Below, in pieces: positions 8,284 through 18,196 of a stretch of DNA of 64,000 bases. The notes below the pieces were generated by a model. That model saw only the letters and a program-made list of their open reading frames with translations. It was not told the origin of the DNA and did not search any database. The translations under genes were made by a program, and so were the position numbers. Within the stretch, counting starts at the first letter, position 1, and every line of letters starts with the position of its first letter. Source of the stretch: Clavibacter sp. (lineage in GTDB: Bacteria; Actinomycetota; Actinomycetes; Nanopelagicales; Nanopelagicaceae); the NCBI GenBank assembly GCA_003569145.1, contig BGOH01000004.1, positions 101,721 through 165,720 of the forward strand, written 5' to 3'.

Positions 8284-9873
8284 CTACCTTCGCAATAGAA
8301 CTTTTAATACTTGGCTAATCTCTGAAACCTTTAACACTCGCCCTAGCGCTAGATAAAGGGCAAATGTGCTTAAGAGAACAATGAGTAATGAGAAAAGATT
8401 CCCCTCCAAATCAAGCCTTGATTGCAAGTTAGATATGGCTAGGCAAGAAAAGAAAGCAATCATGGCAATTTTGCTATGAAAGAGCAGTAAAGAGACGATA
8501 TTTAGTGGTCCTGAATATTTTCGTAGTAAGTAATAGGTGCAAACGATTCCCACCCAATAGCTGATTGCAAGAGCGGCTCCAAGCCCTACGGTTATATCCG
8601 CGACATCTAGATTTAAGAAAGCCCAAAGGCTAATTGTTAAAGCAACTAAGTTAATAACTAAATTAGAGATCACCTGATATTTAGTATTTTCAAAGGCATT
8701 TAACCCTCTAATTAATACCAAGTTAATTGAAAGCGGTATTAAGCCAAGAGACATGGCAGCAAGAACTCGTCCAATATATTCTGCAGATTGCTCTGAAATA
8801 CCAAAGAATATTGCGCTAGCAATTTCCTCTGCAAAGAAGAAGAAGAGAAGAGATGCAGGGATAGTCAATATGGCAGTAAGTCGAAGCGCCTTACTCAATT
8901 GGTCTCTAACTTCAGATAACTTCTTATCAAATGCTAACTTGGATAAACCAGGAAGAAGAGCTGTGACAATTGAGATAGTGACTATTGAATGCGGTAGCAA
9001 CATAACTAAGTAAGCATTTGCATACGGGGTATAACCAACTCCGTAATCAATTCCTTGCTCTTGCGCTAAAACTGCAGCTCTAGTTGCAAGATTTACTGTT
9101 ATAAGAAAACCAAGTTGTGAAATAAGAACGAATATAAAAGCCCAACTAGCAAGTTTTAAAGCCTTATCAAGTCCTACTCCCCGCCAATCCCTACGGAAAG
9201 AAAGCTTTAAACCTGATTTTCTCAAAGTTGGAATAAGAATCATTGCTTGCAGCGCAATACCAATCGTGCTTCCCAGGCCAAGCAGAGCGATTTGTGAATC
9301 ACTTATTGTTTCAAGTGAGATCTCATCTGTTACTGAGATGAAGTAGGAGAAAAGAACAATAACTAGAAGATTATTAGCAATTGGGGCCCACATCATTGGC
9401 CCAAATTTTTCTTTGGCATTGGCAACTTGACCCAGAATTCCATATAAGCCGTAGAAGAGAATCTGCGGCAGACAATAGAGAGCAAAAGCAAGGGTTACAT
9501 CTCTAGAGCGCCCGGAGAAAGTCGGGGCATAGAGTGAAACCAATAAAGGAGCTAGCAACATCGCTGCAATTGTTATAAAGAGTAGCGCAGATGCAATTAA
9601 TGAAAGTAAGCGGCTGATATATGCGCTGCCGCCATCTTCTTGTCTAAAAGATTGCACAATTAACGGAACAAATACTGCTGATAGCGCCCCACCTATTAGT
9701 AGGTTATAAATAATATTAGGAGTGGTATTTGCAACATTAAAAGCATCACCTAATAATCCAGTTCCAAGAGCTGCAACAAGGAGAAGATTTCTAATTAAGC
9801 CAGTAGCCCTTGAAATTATTGTTCCAAGGCCCATAACAGAGGAAGATCTAATTAGATTGGCATCTTCACTCAT
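8284..9873 (-). CDS. murJ: Lipid II flippase MurJ (MviN)
   Basis: A polytopic MOP-superfamily membrane protein that flips the peptidoglycan precursor lipid II across the membrane. The 529 residues consist almost entirely of hydrophobic helices. The N-terminal signature SRATGLIRN followed by LGDAFNVANTTPNIIYNLL is typical of MviN/MurJ, as is the later KLSEVRDQLSKALR loop. No C-terminal pseudokinase/Ig-like extension such as in mycobacterial MviN is seen. It overlaps the DUF6049 gene upstream by four bases, the usual actinobacterial arrangement. Confidence 0.93.
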   Translation of the reverse strand: MSEDANLIRSSSVMGLGTIISRATGLIRNLLLVAALGTGLLGDAFNVANTTPNIIYNLLIGGALSAVFVPLIVQSFRQEDGGSAYISRLLSLIASALLFITIAAMLLAPLLVSLYAPTFSGRSRDVTLAFALYCLPQILFYGLYGILGQVANAKEKFGPMMWAPIANNLLVIVLFSYFISVTDEISLETISDSQIALLGLGSTIGIALQAMILIPTLRKSGLKLSFRRDWRGVGLDKALKLASWAFIFVLISQLGFLITVNLATRAAVLAQEQGIDYGVGYTPYANAYLVMLLPHSIVTISIVTALLPGLSKLAFDKKLSEVRDQLSKALRLTAILTIPASLLFFFFAEEIASAIFFGISEQSAEYIGRVLAAMSLGLIPLSINLVLIRGLNAFENTKYQVISNLVINLVALTISLWAFLNLDVADITVGLGAALAISYWVGIVCTYYLLRKYSGPLNIVSLLLFHSKIAMIAFFSCLAISNLQSRLDLEGNLFSLLIVLLSTFALYLALGRVLKVSEISQVLKVLLRR

Positions 9874-10969
9874 TTGCCTCTCCTGCTCTTAACTCGTCTC
9901 ACACTCTGCACAATTGCGGCTAGTAAAAGAATTATCGCCATCCCAGTGGTCAACCAGGTGGTAACTGGAGAAATGACCGCGAGTCGAAGTGGGATTCTCT
10001 GCTCTAGCCCAATTAGCTCACCCTTGGGTGTGTAGAGCTGGAGGCGAAGGGAGGTATCACCAGATGCGATAACCTCAATTGGAACTTCAATTTGAATTTG
10101 AGATTGTCCATCAATAGTAATCCTTGGAACATCCTCGACTAATACTCGAGAATTAGTAGTTGTAATAATTAAGTCAAGACTTACAGATTCTGTGAAGTCG
10201 TTAATAACAGTAACTGGAAGATCATAATTCTTAGTTGTGATGGTGTAGTTACCAGGTGAGATGCGAAGGTTGTTATTCACACCCTTTATAGCTGCGCTAT
10301 AGCTTTTAGAAATCAATAGCGCATTATCTTTAGAAAGATCTGGATTTAAAGTCTTTGCAAGTCCCAGACGCAGGTCTTCCACATCTTTACTTGTAATTAC
10401 TGAATTAGTAATTTTGATTGATTTTCGCAAGGCTGTATAGGCATTTTTTGCAATCAGCGCAGGCTGACCTTCAATATTTGATTCTCCAGGTGCGCTAACT
10501 TCTCTATTAAGGAGTGCTTCCAGGCGAAGTTTGAAAGAGCGTTATAGGTAGAAAGCTCCCCTGGAGCTATTCGATCTAGAAAGGCTTGAGATGGAGCTCC
10601 ATAAGTGATGGCAACAACTCGGTTATTCGCACTTAGAGATTTAAGTTTTATTAACCAAGTAGCGGCAGGATCAAAGACAGGAACTTCAATGTCTTTTCCC
10701 TCTTGATCAAGATAAATATAACCATCTGCCAAATCAGTGATCTCTTCAATCAAAGCTGGATCAATTAACCAAGTTCTATTGCTAGAGGCAGTTATCTCTA
10801 ACGCCTTTCCTAAAGAACCACCAGGTGAGATAGAGATTGCAAGCTCATTATTTATAAATCGTCCATCAGCAAGTTTATTTGTTGGCGCAGTTAGTGTTAC
10901 CAGAGTTGAACTTTGAGTAGGAGATATTGGAAGCAAGATAAGTAAGAAAGCAAGAAGAATTCGCTTCAA
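9870..10969 (-). CDS. DUF6049-like secreted membrane-anchored protein (frame broken once)
   Basis: Two pieces (10969-10454 and 10430-9870) in different frames form one gene. Adding one A on the coding strand in the run at 10530-10532 gives ...STYNALSKLRLEALL then NREVSAPGESNIEGQ and continues to 9870. The product, about 366 residues, has an N-terminal signal peptide (MKRILLAFLLILLPIS), an extracytoplasmic beta-rich body and one C-terminal transmembrane helix (WLTTGMAIILLLAAIV) with a basic cytoplasmic tail. Position between murJ and the Nudix gene matches the DUF6049 family (Rv3909-like) of Actinobacteria, but it is clearly shorter than those. Function is unknown; a cell-envelope role is inferred from the neighbours. 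Confidence 0.72.
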
Positions 10970-11553
10970 GACAGTAAGTCCTTAGAGCGAGAGATTAACT
11001 TCTTCTCATCAGGATAGGCCAACTTCGTAACAATCTCATCTAGGGGAAACCAGCGAACATCATCTACTTCGCTAACCTGAGGAGCTATTTTTCCTCCCAC
11101 TTCTTTAAATAAGAAGTGATGAACCGTTTTATGAATTCTCTTTCCCCCAGCCATAAACCAGAAGTCAATAACGCCAAGTGATTTATCAATCTCACTTTCA
11201 ATTCCAGTTTCTTCCTTAACCTCACGAAGTGCTGCAGCCTCAGCGCTCTCACCCTCTTCGATATGGCCCTTAGGCAGGGACCAGAGAAGTCGTTCTCGAT
11301 TTGGATCTTTTGCATCTAGGCGACCAATTAGTAGTCCTTGTGTTCTAGATTTATTGATTACCAGCCCACCAGCGCTTACTTCATCAACGCGTTTTGCATA
11401 AGGGGTGCGTTTATGGCGCTTATTCAAACCCTGATTAGGGCTTTTATTATCAGAACTATTTGAGTGTGAGCGTTTTGAAGATTTAGAGCGAGAGCGCTTG
11501 CGCTTTCGTTTTTTCTTAATTTCTTCGCCGCCCGCACTAGGTGCCGGGGTCAT
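10966..11553 (-). CDS. Nudix hydrolase (MutT4-like)
   Basis: The Nudix box is complete: the pattern G-x5-E-x7-R-E-x2-E-E-x-G is read as GHIEEGESAEAAAL followed by REVKEETGI. The N-terminal 55 residues are a low-complexity Lys/Arg/Ser-rich extension, probably disordered or nucleic-acid binding. Substrate is unknown; relatives hydrolyse nucleotide or diadenosine polyphosphates. The gene overlaps the DUF6049 gene by four bases and faces pcnA divergently. It corresponds in position to mutT4 (Rv3908). Confidence 0.88.
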   Translation of the reverse strand: MTPAPSAGGEEIKKKRKRKRSRSKSSKRSHSNSSDNKSPNQGLNKRHKRTPYAKRVDEVSAGGLVINKSRTQGLLIGRLDAKDPNRERLLWSLPKGHIEEGESAEAAALREVKEETGIESEIDKSLGVIDFWFMAGGKRIHKTVHHFLFKEVGGKIAPQVSEVDDVRWFPLDEIVTKLAYPDEKKLISRSKDLLS

Positions 11554-11617
11554 GGCCCAAGACTACTCGTCATGGCCGAGAACGGAAGGTAAGCCTGCAT
11601 CGGTAACCTTAGACATA

Positions 11618-13057
11618 ATGGAAACTCCACTATCGGCAGCGAGCCAGATCGCAATCGCAACGCTTAAAGAGCGCGCCCCAGAAGCTTTTGAATTAGCTGG
11701 GTTATTTAAGGCTGCCGGTTTTCGTCTTGCTCTTGTAGGTGGAACAGTGCGAGATGCTCTTCTTAATCGCCTTGGAAATGATTTAGATTTCACAACTGAT
11801 GCAAAGCCTGAAGAGAGTAAGAAAATATTAAAAAAGTTTGCTGATGATATTTGGGATGTTGGAATTAAGTTTGGGACCATTGGTGCAAAGCGCAGTGAAA
11901 CTACATTTGAAGTAACCACTTATAGGGCTGATAGCTATGAAGTAGATACCAGAAAACCAGAAGTCCAATTTGGCGAGACCATTGAAGATGATCTGCGCCG
12001 ACGCGATTTTACTGTCAATGCCATGGCCATTGAGCTCACAACAGATAATCCTGAATTTATTGATCCTTATAACGGAGTAACTGATTTACTTAAGAAGATC
12101 CTGCGCACCCCAGCAACTGCTGAGATGTCATTTTCTGATGATCCACTAAGAATGCTAAGAGCTGCCCGCTTTGCTTCGCAATTAGGGTTTGCAATTGATC
12201 AAGCGGCGCTAAGTGCAATGGGCGAGATGAAAGATCGCCTAGAAATTGTCTCTGCAGAGCGGATAAGAGATGAGTTTATAAAAATTGTGCTCTCTGATAA
12301 TCCTCGCTTAGGAATTAATATTCTGGTTGAGAGCGGTCTTTGCGATAAGTTCCTTCCAGAAATTTCAAAGTTAAGGCTAGAAGTCGATGAACATCACCAC
12401 CACAAAGATGTTTATGAGCATACGCTGACCGTTCTTGAGCAAGCTATCGCCCTAGAGCATCGTTTAGGTGGCGCAAATCTTGTGGTCAGACTTGCTGCTC
12501 TATTTCACGACATCGGAAAACCTAAAACCAAAGCCCTAGTTGATGGCGGTGGAGTGACATTTCATCACCATGAAGTAGTGGGCGCAAGAATGGCCAAAGA
12601 GCGCTTAAAAAAGCTTCGTTTTGATCATGAAGTAGTTGATGCGGTTAGCGAATTAACCTTTCTGCATCTACGTTTTCACGGCTATGGCGATGGCGCTTGG
12701 AGTGATTCTGCGGTGCGAAGATATGTTAGAGATGCAGGCGATCTTCTAACTCACCTTCATGTTCTTACTAGAGCTGACTGCACAACTAGAAATAAAAAGA
12801 AAGCAGAGACTTTAGCGCGCCATTATGATCATCTAGAAGAGCGCATTGCGGTCTTGATGGAGCAGGAAGAGCTATTAAAAATTAGACCTGACCTTGATGG
12901 CAACGAAATTATGAAACTTCTTAACATTGCTGCAGGCCCGATTGTTGGGAAAGCCTATGAACATCTTTTGGAGTTAAGACTTGAGCATGGCCCTCTTGGA
13001 AAAGATAGAGCCGAGAATGAGTTAATGAATTGGTGGAGTACTAGAAGTCAGAGTTAA
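11618..13057 (+). CDS. pcnA: CCA tRNA nucleotidyltransferase with HD domain
   Basis: This enzyme adds the 3' CCA end to tRNAs; it is annotated as poly(A) polymerase/CCA transferase in Actinobacteria. Catalytic motifs seen are GGTVRDALLNRLG, the metal-binding DLDFTTDA, and RRRDFTVNAMAIEL. An HD hydrolase domain follows (HHHHKDVYEHTL and LFHDIGKPK). The frame is open back to 11498, but the Met at 11618 gives the usual length (479 residues) and avoids overlapping the divergent Nudix start at 11553. Met 11552 is an alternative. No tRNA in this window encodes its own CCA, which fits a need for this enzyme. It converges with the MFS gene with a 17-base overlap. Confidence 0.9.
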   Translation: METPLSAASQIAIATLKERAPEAFELAGLFKAAGFRLALVGGTVRDALLNRLGNDLDFTTDAKPEESKKILKKFADDIWDVGIKFGTIGAKRSETTFEVTTYRADSYEVDTRKPEVQFGETIEDDLRRRDFTVNAMAIELTTDNPEFIDPYNGVTDLLKKILRTPATAEMSFSDDPLRMLRAARFASQLGFAIDQAALSAMGEMKDRLEIVSAERIRDEFIKIVLSDNPRLGINILVESGLCDKFLPEISKLRLEVDEHHHHKDVYEHTLTVLEQAIALEHRLGGANLVVRLAALFHDIGKPKTKALVDGGGVTFHHHEVVGARMAKERLKKLRFDHEVVDAVSELTFLHLRFHGYGDGAWSDSAVRRYVRDAGDLLTHLHVLTRADCTTRNKKKAETLARHYDHLEERIAVLMEQEELLKIRPDLDGNEIMKLLNIAAGPIVGKAYEHLLELRLEHGPLGKDRAENELMNWWSTRSQS

Positions 13058-14330
13058 AGCGCGACTTTCTAAGAAGTAATATTGCAAAGACAAAGTATGT
13101 CAGCGCAATTACTAAAGGCAATACTGCAGATTCTCCAGATGGTGGCAAGAGAAGCGCGGCAATTATTGCGCCAGAGACAATCCCGCCATTTACTATTACG
13201 TCATAAACGGCAAATACTCGGCCGCGATAATTATCATCAATCTTTGATTGCACTAAAGCATCATTTGTTACCTTAACGCCTTGCCCCGCCATGCCAGCAA
13301 AGAAACCAGTGGCAACTAAAAAGAATTCACTTTGATTAAGTGCCAGAGCAATTGGAAGTATTCCGCTTGCAAAAAGTGAGTATCTAATCCAGGCATGTCT
13401 TCCGTATTTCTTTACTCCAAATGGGGCAATGATTGCACCGAGTGTTATACCAAGGCCTGCCACTGTAATTGCAAAAGCAAAGCCAGCAAGACCGGCATCA
13501 GGATCTGCTGGGTCATTAAAAGTATTTCTATTCAATAAAAGCGCCATTAAAGTTAGAGCTGTTAATCCGCCGCGTTGAACAGCGGTTGCTGCAATTCCTG
13601 AGAAACAATCCCGGACTTTGCGAAGGAATCTATAGCCCTCAGCCATCTCTTTATATGCCGCAGCAATACTTTGCTTTCTAATCTCATTAGCCATAGGGCC
13701 TAATTGCTCTCTCTTTAAACGAAGCGATAGAAGTGCTGCGATGAGAAAACAGATTGAGGCAAAAATTATTAAGCTGGCATCTGCTTGATTAGCGCTGACT
13801 TCCCCTTCTAGGAGAGTGCGAATCCCAATTCCTACTCCTCCGCCGATTACAACAAAGACTGTTCCGCCAGTAACGGCAGCAGCATTAACTGAAACTAGAG
13901 TATTTCTCCCCTCAACTCCGTCAAGATTGATTAACAAAGGAAGACCTGCAGAGAGTCCAGCAAGGATTAAGCGATTAACACCAAAGGCAAGAAGTACAAA
14001 GATTGTTAACTCAATTCCTGTCGCACCATTTCTTATTAGCCCTGCAATAAAGATTAAAGTGAGCGCTCTAAATAAATTGGCAAATAAAATAACCCTCTGT
14101 CTGGAAACTCGATCAAGAATAGTTCCAACAAATGGCCCAATTAAAGAGTAAGGAAGTAAGACAACAGCAAAGGCTGCGGCAGCAGATTTTGCATCTGGTT
14201 GCCGCTCCGGTGAGAATAAAACAAAGGAGGCTAGAGCTGATTGAAATACGCCATCTGTGAATTGCCCCATCCAACGAAGGGCAAGCAGTCTTCCCACAGC
14301 CGTTTTTCGTATGACTTTCCAGAAATTCAC
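13041..14330 (-). CDS. MFS transporter
   Basis: A 429-residue major facilitator with about 12 hydrophobic segments. The loop after helix 2 carries a D-R-V-S-R-Q-R-V form of motif A (GTILDRVSRQRVILF). The substrate cannot be told. It is similar in style to the MFS half of the tmk fusion at 42885-44891, both starting with an R-x-L-A-L-R-W/FRKLWNAM-type amphipathic entry. It starts at GTG 14330, divergent from DUF5318, leaving only 40 bases for both promoters. No regulator is adjacent. Confidence 0.8.
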   Translation of the reverse strand: MNFWKVIRKTAVGRLLALRWMGQFTDGVFQSALASFVLFSPERQPDAKSAAAAFAVVLLPYSLIGPFVGTILDRVSRQRVILFANLFRALTLIFIAGLIRNGATGIELTIFVLLAFGVNRLILAGLSAGLPLLINLDGVEGRNTLVSVNAAAVTGGTVFVVIGGGVGIGIRTLLEGEVSANQADASLIIFASICFLIAALLSLRLKREQLGPMANEIRKQSIAAAYKEMAEGYRFLRKVRDCFSGIAATAVQRGGLTALTLMALLLNRNTFNDPADPDAGLAGFAFAITVAGLGITLGAIIAPFGVKKYGRHAWIRYSLFASGILPIALALNQSEFFLVATGFFAGMAGQGVKVTNDALVQSKIDDNYRGRVFAVYDVIVNGGIVSGAIIAALLLPPSGESAVLPLVIALTYFVFAILLLRKSRFNSDF

Positions 14331-14370
14331 ATCTCAAGCGTAGTTAATCTTTTGGCTTTATCCTTCTCCG

Positions 14371-14769
14371 ATGTGGTCTAAGCGAGCCTATGTTGATTTC
14401 ACCTTGCGCAAGCGGGCAACTATTGCCGCTATCTATCGCGGGCTAAACACCACCTCTGATGCTTGTGACGCCCATCCATACTTAAGAATGGCTGCTAAAC
14501 ACCATGGACTTCTAACGCAGCGAGATTGTCCAATGTGTCGCAGAGATAAAGTTCATGAGTTGCAGTACACCTTCGGTGATCAACTTGGTCAATACTCAGG
14601 GCGTATTAAGAATGATTCAGAATTAGATGAGATGCAGAGTGAATTTGGAGAGTTTCGCGTCTATGTTGTTGAAGTCTGCTTAGGCTGTGGATGGAATCAC
14701 TTAACTGCCTCTTTCCTTTTAGGAGATGGTCAAGAACGCAAGCCACCACGAAAGGCAAAGACTCTCTAG
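14371..14769 (+). CDS. DUF5318 zinc-ribbon-like protein
   Basis: A 132-residue protein with two CxxC knuckles, CPMC and CLGC (in the contexts RDCPMCRRDK and VCLGCGW), so it probably binds one zinc ion. The N-terminal MWSKRAYVDFTLRKR and the middle ACDAHPYLRMAAKHHG fit the actinobacterial DUF5318 family, whose members usually sit beside a class A PBP gene, as here (Rv0049-ponA1 order). No function is established. The ponA start follows 27 bases later, so they are probably co-transcribed. Confidence 0.8.
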   Translation: MWSKRAYVDFTLRKRATIAAIYRGLNTTSDACDAHPYLRMAAKHHGLLTQRDCPMCRRDKVHELQYTFGDQLGQYSGRIKNDSELDEMQSEFGEFRVYVVEVCLGCGWNHLTASFLLGDGQERKPPRKAKTL

Positions 14770-14796
14770 TAGCTTTCACTTGGTTAGGCTAAGCAC

Positions 14797-16836
14797 ATGG
14801 AATGGCTGAAAAAACCTTGGGTAAAGCTGGGAATTCGAATCTCTGGCTTTTTATTTCTCATTGGAGCCACTGCTTTTACTATCGCTTACTTCACAACAGA
14901 TATTCCAGATCCAAATGATTATGTAAATTCTCAATCCACAATAATCCAATTCTCTGATGGCGATGAAGTGGGAAGAATTGGCGCACAAAATCGCACCATT
15001 GTTCCGCTAGCTGGTGTACCTCAAGATCTAAGACGAGCAGTTCTTGCTGCCGAAGATAAAGGCTTTTATTCGCAAGGCGCTTTTAACCCACTAGCAATAT
15101 TAAGAGGGGCGATAAATACCGCACTTGGTAGAGGCTTGCAAGGTGGCTCAACAATTACTCAGCAATATGCAAAGACTGCATTTCTAACTCCAGATCGAAC
15201 AATTCAAAGAAAAATCATTGAGCTAATTGTTGCTATTAAACTTGAGAATCAATTATCAAAAGATCAAATCTTTGAAAATTACTTAAACACTATTTATTTT
15301 GGCCGCGGAGCATATGGCGTAGAGACTGGGGCAAAGGTCTATTTTGGCAAGAGTGCAAACCAACTAACTATTCCGCAAGCTGCAGTTCTAGCAGCGATAT
15401 TGCGCTCCCCTGGCTACTACGACCCAGAGTATCGAGAGGGAAATAAGGAGCGCTTAGAGGCTCGGTATAAATATGTTCTAAACAACATGGTTGGTGAAGG
15501 TTGGCTAGAGAGAGCTGAAGCCGATAGGTATTTGAAGAAGGTTCCTGAAATTCGTCCTCGACTTAGCACTGGACAATTAGCAGGAAACAAAGGTCATTTA
15601 ATTGAGGCAGTAAAGAAAGAATTAAATTCTCTAGGTTTTACTGAAGAAGAGTTGATGATTGGCGGACTTATTGTTCGAACCACCCTAGAGAAGGGCCCAC
15701 AGACTGCGGCAGAGACTGCAGTCTTTAAACAATCTCCAGAAAATGCCCCAGATGATCTTCGTATTGGTCTAGTTTCAATCAGGCCTGGAACTGGCGAGAT
15801 TGTGGCAATGTTTGGCGGAAAAGATTATTTAGAGCGACAATTAAACGATGCTACGCAAGGAATTACCCAAGCAGGATCAACATTTAAACCATTTGCCCTC
15901 GTTGCAGCCCTTGAACAAGGAATATCCCTTGCAAGTGTTTGGAATGGAGATGGACCAAAGATCTTTGATGACTTTTTAGGTCGGCCATACGAAGTTTCAA
16001 ATTATGGCAATAAGTCATTTGGAGATGTCACACTGCTTAATGCAAGCGCTGTCTCTGTTAACACAATCTATGTTCCACTAGGTATTAAAGTAGGTGTAGA
16101 TAAAGTTATTGATGCTGCAAGAAGAGCTGGCATACCAGAGAGCGTTGCTATGGTGCCATCTCCTTCGGTAGTGCTTGGTGTAGCAAGCCCAAGAGTTATT
16201 GATGTTGCTAACTCATTTGCTACCTTTGCGGCAAATGGCATCAAATCAAAACCATTTCTAGTTAAAGAAGTGCTAGGTCCAAATAAAGGAATCCTTTATC
16301 AAGCTCGGATTGAGACTGAACAAGTCTTCGATGAGAGCGTTATGGCAGATCTTAATTACGCACTTGGCGAGGTAGTAAGAGCTGGAACTGCATCCTCGGC
16401 TTTAAGAGGATTTGGTAGACCGGCTGCCGGAAAGACTGGAACTTCTCAATCAAATGCTTCTGCTTGGTTTACTGGATATACCCCGCAACTTGCAACATCT
16501 ATTGCATTTTATAGAAATGATGCCACTGAATCACTAAATGGAATTGGCGGGCTAAATTCTGTAACTGGTGGAAGTTTTCCAGCTCGAATCTGGAACGCAT
16601 ATATGAAGGCAGCTCTTAAAGGCCAACCAAAATTGGATTTTGCTGCGCCCACATTTATTGGTGGAGTTGATTCATTTCCAATTCCAGACCCAGTAGCAAC
16701 AATTGCGCCATCAGATGCTGCCGCATGGTGTTCTACTGCAGATCTTGAAGGAGCTATGAAGGATCTAAAAGAGTTCTGCACAAAGGCGTTAAAGAAATAT
16801 CTAATTACTACCCCTGCTCCTAAGGACAAACCATAA
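14797..16836 (+). CDS. ponA: Class A penicillin-binding protein (PBP1)
   Basis: A bifunctional peptidoglycan synthase: a glycosyltransferase that polymerises lipid II and a transpeptidase that cross-links it. One N-terminal transmembrane helix (about residues 13-32) is followed by the GT51 domain with AAEDKGFYSQG, GGSTITQQYAK and ENYLNTIYFGRGAYG. The transpeptidase domain has STFK in AGSTFKPFAL, SVNT and KTGTS. The usual His of the ED-x-x-F-x-x-H-x-G motif is Gln here. The 679-residue protein lacks a PASTA domain. It precedes the GT87 gene by one base, and its locus matches mycobacterial ponA1. Confidence 0.95.
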   Translation: MEWLKKPWVKLGIRISGFLFLIGATAFTIAYFTTDIPDPNDYVNSQSTIIQFSDGDEVGRIGAQNRTIVPLAGVPQDLRRAVLAAEDKGFYSQGAFNPLAILRGAINTALGRGLQGGSTITQQYAKTAFLTPDRTIQRKIIELIVAIKLENQLSKDQIFENYLNTIYFGRGAYGVETGAKVYFGKSANQLTIPQAAVLAAILRSPGYYDPEYREGNKERLEARYKYVLNNMVGEGWLERAEADRYLKKVPEIRPRLSTGQLAGNKGHLIEAVKKELNSLGFTEEELMIGGLIVRTTLEKGPQTAAETAVFKQSPENAPDDLRIGLVSIRPGTGEIVAMFGGKDYLERQLNDATQGITQAGSTFKPFALVAALEQGISLASVWNGDGPKIFDDFLGRPYEVSNYGNKSFGDVTLLNASAVSVNTIYVPLGIKVGVDKVIDAARRAGIPESVAMVPSPSVVLGVASPRVIDVANSFATFAANGIKSKPFLVKEVLGPNKGILYQARIETEQVFDESVMADLNYALGEVVRAGTASSALRGFGRPAAGKTGTSQSNASAWFTGYTPQLATSIAFYRNDATESLNGIGGLNSVTGGSFPARIWNAYMKAALKGQPKLDFAAPTFIGGVDSFPIPDPVATIAPSDAAAWCSTADLEGAMKDLKEFCTKALKKYLITTPAPKDKP

Positions 16837-16837
16837 A

Positions 16838-18063
16838 GTGTTAAAGAGCAAGAGCCTGCAGATAGCTCTGCTAGTAACGCTCATTGCCACACTACTTTCC
16901 TTTGCAAAATTCAATCACTGCCGCGGCACCAATTGGGTAAGCCCAGATGTCTATATCCATATGTGTTATTCAGACATTTCAGCCCTCTATGGAGCAAGAC
17001 AGATAAATACAGATCAATGGCCTTATGCATCAGCTGATAATTCACTGGAGTATCCAGTACTAACAGGAGTAGTCACTTATTTAACTGGTCTATTAATTGA
17101 TGATCCAAATGGATATCGCGCCTACTTTGATGTGAATGCTTTCTTGATTGTGCTTTTGTTGTTTGCATCTGTTTTTATCCTCTGGCGCCTTGCTCCTAAA
17201 TACACCCCGCTATTTCCAATTGCGCCAGCAGTCTTTGGCTCACTCTTTATCAATTGGGATATTTGGGCCGTTTTATTTGCTCTTCTTGCAATCTACTTCT
17301 TTCAAAACAGACCTAATCTTTCAGCACTCTTTCTAGGGGTTGCTATTTCAATAAAATTTTATCCAGGAATAATCCTTTTTGCGATTTCCTTGCTTCTCTG
17401 GAGCCAGCAAAACGTTTAGCGCTAATTAAATATTTAGCAATCACTTTAATCTCCTGGCTAGTTATCAATCTGCCGGTAGCTATTAATAGCTATGAAGGCT
17501 GGATGCGTTTCTTTAAATTAAATCTTGATCGAGATAGCGATCTTGGCTCAATTTGGTATGCCGCAAATCTCCTTGGGTTTTACGGCGGAAATATAAATAA
17601 TTTAACCATCATTGCTTTTCTAATAGCACTTGGAGCTATTGCGCTCTTCTTCTTTGCAACTGCCCCATCAAGAAGTGATCTGGCGAATTTAAGCACCGTT
17701 GCCTTTTTAACTCTTGCTGCTTTTGTAACTATTAGTAAGGTCTATTCACCGCAGTACATCCTCTGGCTAACTCCACTTGCGGTGTTGGCTTTAAGTAAAG
17801 ATAGCCAACGCTTTGCATTCTGGGTTTGGCAGGCAAGTGAGGCGCTTTATCACTTTGCTATCTGGCAGTACTTAGCTTCCTACTCTGGTGCAAAGTTTGG
17901 CCTAAGCGAGGATCTATACGCCCTTGCTATTTTGATTCGAATTGCAGGTCTTGCCTATTTCTCAAGGGCCCTAATTAAGGCTGCTCTGGCAGAGCGATCC
18001 CAAAGCCTGCGTAATGCACAGAAAAACCCGTTGGATTTTCTCCCTGACAGTATCTACGGCTAG
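16838..18063 (+). CDS. GT87-like polyprenyl-phosphate mannosyltransferase (frame broken once)
   Basis: A polytopic membrane protein of the DUF2029/GT87 type; relatives use polyprenyl-phosphate mannose as donor for cell-envelope glycans or glycolipids. It corresponds in position to Rv0051, downstream of ponA1. The GTG at 16838 starts one base after the ponA stop. The first frame ends at 17419, but one added G at 17400-17401 (TGG to TGGG) joins it as LLLW-EPAKRLALIKYLAI and the protein continues to 18063, about 408 residues with around ten hydrophobic helices. A conserved acidic entry loop is suggested by GTNWVSPDVYIHMCYSD. The donor and acceptor are inferred, not visible. Confidence 0.75.
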
Positions 18064-18138
18064 GCTCGCCCTCCTTTCCTTTTTTAAAGGGCTCCCGCTT
18101 TGGGGGCTTAAAGAAGAAGGTTTAAGGAAATGTAAGTA

Positions 18139-18191
18139 ACCCTCCTGTCGCGGAGAGACCGTGACCGAATGAGTCCGAAGGAGGTGGGTTT
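18139..18191 (+). promoter_or_regulatory. Foldable leader of the rpsF operon sequestering the Shine-Dalgarno
   Basis: CCTCCT at 18141-18146 is perfectly complementary to the rpsF Shine-Dalgarno AGGAGG at 18179-18184. Inside that pairing sits a seven-base-pair hairpin: GTCGCGG 18147-18153, loop AGAGA, CCGTGAC 18159-18165 with one G-U pair. The unpaired segment CGAATGAGTCCGA lies between the hairpin and the Shine-Dalgarno. Many bacteria have an rpsF leader RNA bound by the S6:S18 complex, and here rpsF and rpsR are in the same operon, so feedback control of translation is a natural inference. Whether it matches the described S6:S18 leader motif was not tested. Confidence 0.6.
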
Positions 18192-18196
18192 AACGC

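Noticed and set aside
11498..11617. N-terminal extension of the CCA-adding enzyme
   Set aside because: The open frame upstream overlaps the divergent Nudix start and looks like antisense of its Lys/Arg-rich region. Met 11618 gives the normal protein.
18080..18112. Terminator between the GT87 gene and rpsF
   Set aside because: GCTCCC and GGGGGC can pair through six bases, but the stem has a G-U pair and is followed by TTAAAG, not a T run. I do not call it.
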